From: Methylophaga sp.
GTDB taxonomy: Bacteria; Pseudomonadota; Gammaproteobacteria; Nitrosococcales; Methylophagaceae
Direction: 5' to 3'
DNA: 64,000 nucleotides
Assembly (NCBI GenBank): GCA_026988435.1
Contig: JALSLH010000083.1
Coordinates: forward strand, 78,558-142,557
Shown: piece by piece, positions 31,272-39,514 of the stretch
Layout of the letters: each line of letters opens with the position of its first letter
How positions within the stretch are numbered: position 1 is the stretch's first letter
Notes under the pieces: model-generated
What the model saw: only the letters and a program-made list of their open reading frames with translations
What the model was told of the DNA's origin: nothing
Database searches by the model: none
Position numbers and translations under genes: made by a program

Positions 31272-31428
31272 TTATAACAATTATTATACACCCCTAAAAG
31301 GTGCATAAAAAACAACCTAAAGGTGTATAACCAAATTTAAATATTATTTTACCCATATAAAACAATCCATTAGTAAATGTAAGTGCACCTTTAGTTAAAA
31401 GTAAATACACCTTGTGAAGTTGTTAGAC
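31272..31428 (-). repeat. Long imperfect inverted repeat, candidate degenerate attC
   Basis: Minus-strand boxes GTCTAAC (fits RYYYAAC) and GTTATAA bound 157 bases that fold through two long arms, each reading AAGGTGyAT-n-AACyTAAAGGTGyA. The octamer AAGGTGyA occurs four times, two per strand (31298, 31320, 31383-31391, 31405-31413). It could be the attC of a lost cassette, an attI relic, or an unrelated operator array. It is much more AT-rich than the other three sites. Confidence 0.4.
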
Positions 31429-31520
31429 TAATTTTGTTCAAAATGTCGTTTTAAAGCATTCTAGCATGTGTGTTGAGAAAAGTTATGCCGACTGCGATAG
31501 GCGGTCTAGTCTGTTGATGA

Positions 31521-31560
31521 AAAAATCCCCGGTTAACGCATGTTTTCGTTAACCGAGGTA
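31521..31560 (-). terminator. Rho-independent terminator of creD
   Basis: On the minus strand CCTCGGTTAACG and CGTTAACCGGGG form a stem around an eight-base loop, followed by ATTTTTT. It lies eight bases after the creD stop and isolates the cassette array from read-through of the cre operon. Confidence 0.9.
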
Positions 31561-31567
31561 TTTAATA

Positions 31568-33088
31568 TTATGCCTTTTCTGAACCAATATTACGCGTCAA
31601 AAACATCATCACCGCTAGCACTATAAGCAACAGTACGGTGCCACCCATTAAGGCATGATCTTCTAGTTTTAGTAATGAATACAACATAAAATAGAGCCCT
31701 GATAGTAATGTTGCGATTAGACCTGTTCGTCCTATACTTCTTAATGCGGCATAGGCATAGAGGCTAATCATGCTAATGATGATGCCGGCGGCAGATAGGT
31801 AGGCGGTGAAAAAGCCGGTTTGTTCAGCTAATGACAATAGCGTTAAATAGAACATAGAAAGTGCTAGACCAATCATGCCATATTGCACGATATGTAGGCG
31901 CTTGCCGATGCCTAATTCAAATAAAAGAAACGTGATGTAGGTCAGAATAAAGAACAGTGAACCGTATTTAATGGCACGGGTTATTTTTGAATACAGTGAA
32001 TCGGCTTCAAATAAATTAACACCGGCTGTAAATTCTTCAACATCGAAGTTTTGAGTTTCTAATGTCCATAGTTGGGGGTAACTTCTGGCTAGATGTGGCA
32101 CTGACCAGTTTGCCTTAAAGCCTTCATCGCTGATGGTGGGTTCTTCTGGCAGGACATTGCCTTGGAAGCTAGGATGTGGCCAGTTAGAGCTAATGGTCAC
32201 ATTTGTTGTTTTACCAAAAGGACTAAAATAAAAGCCGTTGCTACCATTAATGTTCATCGTTAGTGAGAAGTTAAAACTATCTTGTTGAGACTCTGTGCCT
32301 TCGGCTGGAATAGTGAGCGGGGCGTGAAAGCCATTAACAATGGTTTTGCTTAATTTAGTGCTGGGTCCAAAGTCGACTTGTTGATGTGCTGTATTAGGCA
32401 TGTTCCACGATAAACTTGAAATTTTATTAATGGCTTGCGTGTCTGATATTCCTAGGGTAAACCATGCTTTATCCCAATGGATTTCATCGATGTGTTTCGA
32501 TAGGCTGCTGATATCTGGGCGCTTAAAGTTACCTGATATTTTAACATCGGCAGTATAAACCAAGGCTTCATAAAGACTTCGCTTGCGAGTTGTTGAAAGC
32601 AGGTTTGCATCGATATTTAAATCTTCAGGCAATATAATGGCTGTGCGTTCATTGTAATGCGTTTTGTCTACTTTTCGTTCAAAACCATTGGCATCTGTGA
32701 GCACTTTTACGGTGGTGATTTTTTCTGTGTAGGGCACGATTAATACTGGGCCTTGTAGGTTTTGTTGTTGCCCCCAAGTGCTCGAAATATCATGCAATAC
32801 ATCGTGGTAGAGTGCATTACGTTCATTGACTATATCGGCCACCATGCCGAGTGGAATATTCATTAAGCCCACTAACACGGCAATTAAACCAAATCGAAAA
32901 ATAAGCGAGCTATTGAGCCGCTTAAAATCAGAAAGATAGCTTTTTACGTTGTTTCCTTCTGTCCTCATACCTTCTGTTGAGGGCTTTAAGAATCCGATCT
33001 TTCGCGCCATAAAGATAGCAAAAAAGACAATTCCTGCCATTCCTGCCAGTAAAAATAAAAGCCCAATCAATCCAAATATAATTTCCAT
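31568..33088 (-). CDS. creD: Cell envelope integrity inner-membrane protein CreD
   Basis: CreD is a polytopic inner-membrane protein whose level affects envelope integrity and beta-lactam or colicin response in enterics and Stenotrophomonas. There is one N-terminal helix before residue 30 and a second near 65-85, a periplasmic domain of about 270 residues with the family block NERTAIILPEDLNIDANLLSTTRKRSLYEALVYTADVKISGNF, then about five C-terminal helices (from TYITFLLFELGIGKRLHIVQY). At 506 residues the length is slightly above the usual. It is the last gene of the creBC unit, separated from creC by 174 bases with a REP unit. Confidence 0.92.
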   Translation of the reverse strand: MEIIFGLIGLLFLLAGMAGIVFFAIFMARKIGFLKPSTEGMRTEGNNVKSYLSDFKRLNSSLIFRFGLIAVLVGLMNIPLGMVADIVNERNALYHDVLHDISSTWGQQQNLQGPVLIVPYTEKITTVKVLTDANGFERKVDKTHYNERTAIILPEDLNIDANLLSTTRKRSLYEALVYTADVKISGNFKRPDISSLSKHIDEIHWDKAWFTLGISDTQAINKISSLSWNMPNTAHQQVDFGPSTKLSKTIVNGFHAPLTIPAEGTESQQDSFNFSLTMNINGSNGFYFSPFGKTTNVTISSNWPHPSFQGNVLPEEPTISDEGFKANWSVPHLARSYPQLWTLETQNFDVEEFTAGVNLFEADSLYSKITRAIKYGSLFFILTYITFLLFELGIGKRLHIVQYGMIGLALSMFYLTLLSLAEQTGFFTAYLSAAGIIISMISLYAYAALRSIGRTGLIATLLSGLYFMLYSLLKLEDHALMGGTVLLLIVLAVMMFLTRNIGSEKA

Positions 33089-33213
33089 TATTTCACCTTG
33101 TGTCAGTTGTTAAAAAGTAACGGTTACAAGTGTAGGTGTTAGATATGGAGTTCTTGTGGTGTAAATAAGGAGTTTTTGTGCAGATTTGATTTTCTATTGA
33201 ATGTTTGGGATAG

Positions 33214-33243
33214 AGATCCCGGCTAAAAGCCTACCGGGATGAC
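33214..33243. repeat. REP-like palindrome between creC and creD
   Basis: One unit AGATCCCGGCTAAAAG...CCGGGATGAC, the inverted orientation of the unit near 25.77 kb with compensating stem changes. It lies inside the operon, where REP units often tune differential mRNA decay. Confidence 0.75.
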
Positions 33244-33262
33244 GAAAACAAACTGAACTATC

Positions 33263-34816
33263 TTATCCAGAGTTCAGGGTAATAATAAAATGAGCACCAA
33301 TGTCAGTGGGTTCAGCATGGATAGTGCCTCTCCATGCTTTAAGCGTAGATTCAATAATACCTAAACCCAGGCCTGTGCCACCCGTGTCACGGCGAGTAGT
33401 GAAAAAAGGTGTAAAAATACGGCTTCGATTAGCAGGTGAAATGCCGGTGCCATTATCATGGATAGAGAGTTGTAGTTGTTCATCGCTATGGCTCAATTTA
33501 ATAAGCACTTTATTCGCTTTATGTTGCAGGCTATTGTCGAATAAATTAGCAAAGACAAGTGTTAATGCCTCGACTGAGACGCTTATATTTTCATCGAGGC
33601 TATCATCTAAGATCAGCTTAAGTTGTTTTGCTTTATAAATAGCTTGTAACTGGTTTAAAACCTGCAAAATATTACAGGTTTCTGTTGATGCTTGCAGTGC
33701 ATCCGCTCTAGCCTGTTGTAGTAGACGTGTGACCAGATTTTCTAATCGTTTGGTATCTTGTTGAAGATTATCCAAAAAGCGCTGGCGCTGCTCAACGGGC
33801 ATCTCATCTAAATGATCTTGTAAAAGTTCTAATGTGCCTTGTATTGATGTGAGCGGGGTTTTAAATTCGTGCGACACATGTGCTGCAAATTGCTCAATAT
33901 ATTGCGTGCGTTCATGCACTATTTGTGACATTTCAGCAAAGCTGTTTGACAGTTCAGCTAGCTCATAGGTGCCAGGTTGTTGAATGGCATTAATTGTTTC
34001 AACTTCGCCTCGTGTTACTTTTTTTGTTTGGTCGATTAATTCTCGAATAGGTCGTGATAAACGCGATGAGATAAATAAGACGATTAGGCTAGTGACACCT
34101 AGCAATAAAAGGGCAATAAAAAATACCCGGCCTTTAATGCCATCAAGGTGTTTTAATATGTTTTGAGGTGTGCGAGATAGGTAGACCACGCCGTAAACAC
34201 GACCTTGATCGATGATCGGAAAGGCGGTGAACACTCGAATTCCAGTGCCACGGCTCAGTGATGCAAGGGGAGGTTGCGCTTGATCAGATATCCGCTGACG
34301 CAATACAGAACGGTATTTGCCTTTTAATGCGGCTTGAACTTCTTCAATGTGAGCAAATGACAAGCCTATTTCTTCACGCCCCGCGATGACGATGCCATTT
34401 TCATCAAGAATTCTGATCCCTGCCAAGGTAAATTGTTGGGTATTACGCAAGATAGTTTGCATTTTTTGCCCAGCTTGTTTTGCTACTAGATTTTCAGATG
34501 CTGGACTATCTAAAACTATTCCATCGGGGCGAGGAGGCAATGTTTGTTGTTTTGATAGATCTAATTCAGGTTTGATAGGGGTGTAATGACCACTTAATAA
34601 AGTGTGGTTCTTATTAATTAATTGGCGGTATACAGCTGCAAAAGCAGCCGACTGCGTGATTAGCTCTAATTCAGTCTTTTGAACGAGCTCATTTTCATAA
34701 AAACGAAAGAAATATAAACTGCCGAGAGGTAAAAGTAATATGGATAACATGAGCAGTAATAAGATAGTGCGAAGCCGAAATAGTCGCTTGCTCTGAGGTG
34801 TTGCGTTTATATGCAT
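33263..34816 (-). CDS. creC: Sensor histidine kinase, CreC-like
   Basis: A membrane-bound kinase of 517 residues: TM1 near 15-35, a periplasmic sensor domain of about 190 residues, TM2 near 230-250, HAMP (SRLSRPIRELIDQTKKVTRGE), HisKA with the phospho-histidine in HVSHEFKTPLTSIQG, and HATPase (LFDNSLQHKANK, HDNGTGIS, GGTGLGLGI). It overlaps creB by 10 bases and lies upstream of creD, which makes CreC the best name; sequence alone would give only a generic kinase. CreC in E. coli responds to carbon source shifts. Confidence 0.8.
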   Translation of the reverse strand: MHINATPQSKRLFRLRTILLLLMLSILLLPLGSLYFFRFYENELVQKTELELITQSAAFAAVYRQLINKNHTLLSGHYTPIKPELDLSKQQTLPPRPDGIVLDSPASENLVAKQAGQKMQTILRNTQQFTLAGIRILDENGIVIAGREEIGLSFAHIEEVQAALKGKYRSVLRQRISDQAQPPLASLSRGTGIRVFTAFPIIDQGRVYGVVYLSRTPQNILKHLDGIKGRVFFIALLLLGVTSLIVLFISSRLSRPIRELIDQTKKVTRGEVETINAIQQPGTYELAELSNSFAEMSQIVHERTQYIEQFAAHVSHEFKTPLTSIQGTLELLQDHLDEMPVEQRQRFLDNLQQDTKRLENLVTRLLQQARADALQASTETCNILQVLNQLQAIYKAKQLKLILDDSLDENISVSVEALTLVFANLFDNSLQHKANKVLIKLSHSDEQLQLSIHDNGTGISPANRSRIFTPFFTTRRDTGGTGLGLGIIESTLKAWRGTIHAEPTDIGAHFIITLNSG

Positions 34817-35496
34817 GCGCTTAGTTTATAGCCAACACCGTGTTGAGTCTCGATAATATTGTTACAGCCTGCTGTTGAGAATTTTTGACGAATATGACGG
34901 ATATGACTATCAATAGTGCGGTCACTGACCACAATATTATGTTGATAAGCACCATCCATAATGGCATTTCGACTATAAATGATTTTAGGGTTGTTAATCA
35001 TTTGAGCTAAGATTGAAAACTCTACGGCAGTGAGTGAAATATCTTTTTCATCCCAGCGAACAGTGTGTTGTTCGATATTGATCTGTAATCGACCATGAAT
35101 TAGGTCTTTTTCATCCGCATCGCCGACTTTTTGAGCTTGTGTACGTTTTAGAATGGCTTTAATCCGGGCAACTAACTCTCTAGGGCTAAAAGGTTTGGTG
35201 ACATAATCATCACCGCCAATCTCAAGCCCGAGAATGCGGTCAATTTCATCATCACGAGATGATAAAAATAAAATGGGAATATCTGATATTTTACGGATTT
35301 CTCGGCAACACTCTAGCCCGTCCATTTCAGGCATATTTATATCTAAAACGATTAAGTCGAAAGACGATTGTTTTAACAGCGTGATCGCTTGTTGGCCATG
35401 AGTCGCATTGCTGACCCGTAAGTCAGCTTTTTCAAGAGCAAAATTGATGACTTCGCGAATATGTAAATCATCATCTACGATTAGAATATTTGCCAT
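34807..35496 (-). CDS. creB: OmpR-family response regulator, CreB-like
   Basis: The 229-residue regulator has a receiver domain (acidic pair VDDD, phospho-Asp51 region in LIVLDINMPEMDG, KPF lysine) and an OmpR-type winged helix (LTAVEFSILAQMINNPK, SDRTIDSHIRHIRQKF, TQHGVGYKL). It should be phosphorylated by the coupled kinase. The start is eight bases after the stop of an upstream membrane protein gene. No exact TTCAC-N6-TTCAC Cre box was found in the gap before creD. Confidence 0.85.
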   Translation of the reverse strand: MANILIVDDDLHIREVINFALEKADLRVSNATHGQQAITLLKQSSFDLIVLDINMPEMDGLECCREIRKISDIPILFLSSRDDEIDRILGLEIGGDDYVTKPFSPRELVARIKAILKRTQAQKVGDADEKDLIHGRLQINIEQHTVRWDEKDISLTAVEFSILAQMINNPKIIYSRNAIMDGAYQHNIVVSDRTIDSHIRHIRQKFSTAGCNNIIETQHGVGYKLSACI

Positions 35497-35504
35497 GAAT
35501 TCTA

Positions 35505-36479
35505 CTAATTTGCCCGAATAAATAATTGTGCTTTTTTCATTAAATCAAAAGGTGCTGATTGGCTACCCATAAATACTTTTAAAAAGTCATCACTGGTGAG
35601 TGGTTGCTCAGGATCGATGCTGATTAGTAATTGATTAGGTTGTTGGGTAAATTTTATAAGTTCTTCAATCATTAGTGAGTAAACTGGGTTGTAATCGTGC
35701 AAGGCAGATTGCATTTGCCGTAATTGAGTAACAGCTTGCTGAGTTAATTGCTCATTGCTTAAGCCTGTTTGTTTTGACGATACGGTACGTATTTTTTCGA
35801 TTAAACCCGTATTATTAAAGCTGATAGAAAGGCTATTTAAGGTGGTTGCTAATAAATCGAGTGTTAAATTATCTGACAGAAGCGACTCATTAGTTTTGAC
35901 ATAGGCTAACCAGCCTGTATTACCTAAAGATACATTCGCTTTAATACTAAAATTATCGTTAACAGATTGTTGGATTAGTGCTGTTAGCAGCCCTGTTTTT
36001 TCATCCATATTGTAGTTTGCATGAGTAGAAAAATGTAGCTCATTTCCCATTACATCGACAAAGGATTGTAAGTCGGGATCATTACCGATCATGTCATCAT
36101 CTAAAATTATCATTCCATCTGAGATATCGATACTCATTGACAAGGGTAGGTGATCTTGATTTTTTGCAGAAAATGCCTGCCAGTTTAAACCTGAAATAAC
36201 GAGTTTACCCAAAACAATATCGGGTTCTTGTTCGTTACCCTGAATTTTAAAATTTTGTAGGGTAATGCTACGGGCTAAAGGTGAGGTATCAATTGCATCG
36301 TAGCTAAGATCAACACCTTGTATTTTGGCATCTTCGACCATTGATAGCATCGATTGTTCAGCTTGTGAGTCGGCTTGATTATCAATATAGGCATAGAGGC
36401 CAGCTACGATTAGGGTGATTAATATTATAATTGTGATAATTGATACATTGCCGCGCTTTTTATTGATTGCTAATTTCAC
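35505..36479 (-). CDS. Single-pass membrane protein of unknown function, first gene of the cre unit
   Basis: I do not recognise this product firmly. It has one N-terminal membrane helix (VSIITIIILITLIVAGLYAYI) and a periplasmic region of about 280 residues with alternating strands, loosely like YdgA/DUF945 or AsmA-type proteins. The ORF track starts at the ATG at 36491; the GTG at 36479 has GGAG six bases upstream, so I prefer it (324 residues). It ends eight bases before creB, so it is likely co-transcribed and might report on the envelope to the kinase. That role is inference. Confidence 0.65.
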   Translation of the reverse strand: MKLAINKKRGNVSIITIIILITLIVAGLYAYIDNQADSQAEQSMLSMVEDAKIQGVDLSYDAIDTSPLARSITLQNFKIQGNEQEPDIVLGKLVISGLNWQAFSAKNQDHLPLSMSIDISDGMIILDDDMIGNDPDLQSFVDVMGNELHFSTHANYNMDEKTGLLTALIQQSVNDNFSIKANVSLGNTGWLAYVKTNESLLSDNLTLDLLATTLNSLSISFNNTGLIEKIRTVSSKQTGLSNEQLTQQAVTQLRQMQSALHDYNPVYSLMIEELIKFTQQPNQLLISIDPEQPLTSDDFLKVFMGSQSAPFDLMKKAQLFIRAN

Positions 36480-36639
36480 CGGTAACTCCATTTTAGGGTC
36501 ATTTTCAAGGGTAGAGTAGCGATAATACGCTAATTATTAATTAGCTGAAATGCAAATACGTCACAAATTTGAACAGTACAAATGATAATGGCCATATACG
36601 GTATAATGGGCAGTTAAATTTATCTTAAGGAAGCATAAT

Positions 36640-38130
36640 ATGCTGTTATCAGCGAAACAAGACTGGCTGGGGAATATTAGAGGAGACATTCTTGCCGGAA
36701 TTGTTGTTGCTTTGGCGTTAGTGCCAGAAGCGATTGCTTTTTCAATTATTGCTGGCGTTGATCCTAAGGTGGGGCTTTATGCCTCATTTGCCATCGCTGT
36801 GATGATTGCTATTGTCGGTGGGCGAGCCGGAATGATTTCTGCGGCAACGGCGGCAACGGCTTTATTAATGGTGACATTAGTAAAAGATCACGGTTTACAG
36901 TATTTATTAGCTGCGACCGTGTTAGCGGGTGTTTTACAAATTGTGGCGGGTTACCTTAATCTTCATAAGTTTATGAGCTTTATTTCTAAGTCAGTGATGA
37001 CAGGTTTTTTAAATGCTTTAGCTATTCTTATCTTCATGGCGCAACTTCCAGAGTTAACAGGTGTAACGTGGCATGTCTACGCTTTAACAGCGCTAGGACT
37101 GGGGATCATCTACTTATTCCCCTATGTACCCAAATTAGGGCAATTACTACCTTCTCCTCTAGTTAATATTGTGGTGATCACACTGATTGTTTATTTTATG
37201 GGCATTGATGTTCGTACTATCGGTGATATGGGTGAGTTGCCAGATACTCTGCCCATATTTTTGTGGCCTGATGTACCACTTAATTTTGAAACATTACAAA
37301 TTATCTTCCCATATTCAATTTCGATAGCCATTGTGGGTTTATTGGAATCATTAATGACAGCCAATGTAATTGATGAATTAACCGATACGGAAAGTGATAA
37401 AAAACGCGAATGTAAAGGGCAGGGTATTGCTAATATCGGTTCAGGCTTGATTGGCGGTATGGCAGGTTGTGCGATGATTGGTCAGTCCATAATCAATGTA
37501 AAATCGGGTGGCCGTGGCCGCTTGTCTACCATGGTTGCGGGGACATTTTTATTGATCTTAGTCGTCTTTTTAAGTGATATTTTATCCATTGTGCCGATGG
37601 CGGCTTTAGTTGCAGTGATGATTATGGTGTCTATTGGTACCTTTGACTGGGGTTCTATCAAGTCACTTAAAACCAACCCAACCAGTGCCTCAACAGTGAT
37701 GGTTGCAACAGTGATTGTGGTGGTGTGGACACATAACCTGGCATTTGGTGTGTTTACTGGTATTTTGATTGGCTCATTATTTATGGCGCAACGCTTAAGC
37801 CAGTTTATGTATGTTGATTCTGATTATAATGAGGATACAGATACACGAACGTATACAATTATCGGGCAGGTTTTCTTTAATTCATCAGATAAATTTATTG
37901 CCTTTTTTGATTTTAAAGAAGCCGTTGATAAAATAGTGATTGATGTTCATCGTGCCCATTTTTGGGATATTACTGCAGTTGCCGCTCTTGATAAAGTGGT
38001 GATTAAATTGCGTCGTGAAGGTGCAGATGTCAGTATTATCGGTTTAAATGATGCTAGTGAAACCTTGCTTGATAAATTTGCCGTGCATGATAAACCTGAA
38101 GAGATTGAAAAAATTATGGGGGGACATTGA
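36640..38130 (+). CDS. SulP-family anion transporter with STAS domain
   Basis: An inner-membrane anion carrier of 496 residues. It has the SulP signature near the N terminus ([36 protein letters not shown]), about 12 to 14 helices to residue 390, and a C-terminal cytoplasmic STAS domain (about 405-495). The substrate could be sulfate, bicarbonate or a dicarboxylate; bicarbonate is possible in an aquatic cell but not shown. AAGGA lies before the ATG. The start of a UspA-type gene follows after two bases. Confidence 0.9.
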   Translation: MLLSAKQDWLGNIRGDILAGIVVALALVPEAIAFSIIAGVDPKVGLYASFAIAVMIAIVGGRAGMISAATAATALLMVTLVKDHGLQYLLAATVLAGVLQIVAGYLNLHKFMSFISKSVMTGFLNALAILIFMAQLPELTGVTWHVYALTALGLGIIYLFPYVPKLGQLLPSPLVNIVVITLIVYFMGIDVRTIGDMGELPDTLPIFLWPDVPLNFETLQIIFPYSISIAIVGLLESLMTANVIDELTDTESDKKRECKGQGIANIGSGLIGGMAGCAMIGQSIINVKSGGRGRLSTMVAGTFLLILVVFLSDILSIVPMAALVAVMIMVSIGTFDWGSIKSLKTNPTSASTVMVATVIVVVWTHNLAFGVFTGILIGSLFMAQRLSQFMYVDSDYNEDTDTRTYTIIGQVFFNSSDKFIAFFDFKEAVDKIVIDVHRAHFWDITAVAALDKVVIKLRREGADVSIIGLNDASETLLDKFAVHDKPEEIEKIMGGH

Positions 38131-38132
38131 AA

Positions 38133-39002
38133 ATGAGTTCAACTAAAAAGTGCGTGCTTGCGTGCATTGATGGATCTGAGTTGGGTAATGCTGTTTCAGG
38201 TTACGCTATTTGGCTATCACAAAATAGCCAGTCTCCGATCAAGTTTTTACATACTATTGAGCATTCACATCGCACTGAACATGCCCACCATGAAGGCACT
38301 ATCACGCCCAATATGAAAGAGCACTTATTAGATGAATTATCTGATGAAGAGCGTTCTGAAAGCAAGCAGCTTATTGCCCAAGGCAAGGATATATTGAATA
38401 AAGCTCGCCAAATGGCTGAGCAAGCAGGCTTAAGTGAAATCATTGCTAAACAACGCCATGGCACGCTGCCTGATGCGTTATCAGATTTAGAATCTGAAAT
38501 AGTGATGGTTGTATTAGGTTCAAAAGGCGAAGATCATGATGGCCATAAAAAAGGTTTAGGATCGCAACTAGAAGAAGCGATTCGGGCGATTCATACACCG
38601 GTGTTTATTGTAAAAGATGAAAAGCTATCTGAACCTAAAAAGTTGATGTTTGCATACAATGGCAGTCCAACATCTAAAATAGCGCTAGAGTTTATAAAAC
38701 AAGGCACTTTTTGCACTGCCTCATTAGAGGTTCATTTAGTTTGTGTTCATAAAAACTTGGTGGATGCGGAGAAATTAGTCGTAGAAGGACAACGTGTTTT
38801 AGCTGAGGGTGATATCAATACAAAAACAAAAGCGCTGGAGGGCGAAGCCGCTGAAGAGCTAATTCGTTATCAGCAAGACAATGACATTGATACCATAGCA
38901 ATGGGTGCGTTTAGTCATGGCAAAGTCCATGGTTTGTTTTTCGGTAGTTTTACTACACAAATGCTATTAGAAAGTAGCGCTAACTTTTTGTTAATACGAT
39001 GA
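38133..39002 (+). CDS. Tandem universal stress protein (UspA family)
   Basis: Two Usp domains in one chain of 289 residues: domain 1 (KKCVLACIDGSELGNAVSGYA to HTPVFIVKD) and domain 2 (KKLMFAYNGSPTSKIALEFI to SSANFLLIR). An ATP-site-like GSFTTQMLLESSANF occurs at the end of domain 2. The ORF track begins at a TTG; the ATG at 38133 fits better, with GGGGGA eight bases upstream. It sits directly after the SulP gene, and Usp proteins often partner with transporters. It overlaps darP by four bases (ATGA). Confidence 0.88.
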   Translation: MSSTKKCVLACIDGSELGNAVSGYAIWLSQNSQSPIKFLHTIEHSHRTEHAHHEGTITPNMKEHLLDELSDEERSESKQLIAQGKDILNKARQMAEQAGLSEIIAKQRHGTLPDALSDLESEIVMVVLGSKGEDHDGHKKGLGSQLEEAIRAIHTPVFIVKDEKLSEPKKLMFAYNGSPTSKIALEFIKQGTFCTASLEVHLVCVHKNLVDAEKLVVEGQRVLAEGDINTKTKALEGEAAEELIRYQQDNDIDTIAMGAFSHGKVHGLFFGSFTTQMLLESSANFLLIR

Positions 39003-39514
39003 AAAAATTTGGCGAAGAAGGGTCATATGAAGATGAATGGGAATTTGAGAAAAGTAAATCTCAGATAAAACGTGAATTATTAGCCTTAAAAGACTTAGGC
39101 AAAGAATTACTTAAATTACCGGTTAAAGATCTTGATAAACTTAATTTGTCTGAACGTTTGTATGAGGCGCTTGTAAAAGCCCAAGGCATGACAAAAGGCG
39201 CCTTAAAACGGCAAACGGGTACGATTGGCGGTTTAATGGTCCATGAAGACTACGATGAGATTAAACTGAGTATTGACAAAATACGCCAGCAGCACAATGG
39301 TGAAATTAAACAGTTTCACCAACTCGAAATATGGCGAGATCAACTGCTGACTGGTGATAATGAAGTGATGACTACGTTACGCAATCGATTCGAAGCGTTT
39401 GATATTCAGCATGTTAGGCAATTAATCAGAAATGCTAATAAAGAAGTTGAGCAAGAAAAACCGCCAAAATCGGCGCGTATTTTATTTAAATACCTACAAC
39501 AGCTTAGCTCTTAG
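38999..39514 (+). CDS. darP: Ribosome biogenesis factor DarP (YjgA, DUF615)
   Basis: DarP is a small helical protein that acts on late 50S subunit assembly. The 171 residues contain the family segments KSKSQIKRELLALKDLGKELLKLP, LNLSERLYEALVKAQGM, KGALKRQTGTIGGLMV, and the C-terminal QHVRQLIRNANKE. It is fully coupled to the upstream UspA-type gene. Its 3' end overlaps that of the convergent kinase gene by 11 bases. The usual darP neighbour pmbA is not in the window. Confidence 0.9.
   Translation: MKKFGEEGSYEDEWEFEKSKSQIKRELLALKDLGKELLKLPVKDLDKLNLSERLYEALVKAQGMTKGALKRQTGTIGGLMVHEDYDEIKLSIDKIRQQHNGEIKQFHQLEIWRDQLLTGDNEVMTTLRNRFEAFDIQHVRQLIRNANKEVEQEKPPKSARILFKYLQQLSS

Larger units (their letters stand above)
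28237..31428 (-). mobile_element. Integron-type gene cassette array without integrase (CALIN)
   Basis: Three cassettes in one orientation, each an ORF or operon on the minus strand whose stop codon lies in or just before an attC-like site: about 30765-31277, 30347-30764 and 28243-30346. Each site has core boxes (RYYYAAC-like and GTTAnnn) flanking an imperfect inverted repeat with unpaired bases. No tyrosine recombinase of the IntI type occurs in the window. The creD operon borders one side and higBA the other. Confidence 0.8.

Noticed and set aside
27417-31567. Search for an integron integrase (intI) or attI with a Pc promoter
   Set aside because: No tyrosine recombinase ORF is on either strand and no strong promoter faces the cassettes between creD and the first ORF.
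33089-33262. CreB box (TTCAC-N6-TTCAC) upstream of creD
   Set aside because: Only partial matches (TTTACACC, CTACACTT) are found at wrong spacing.
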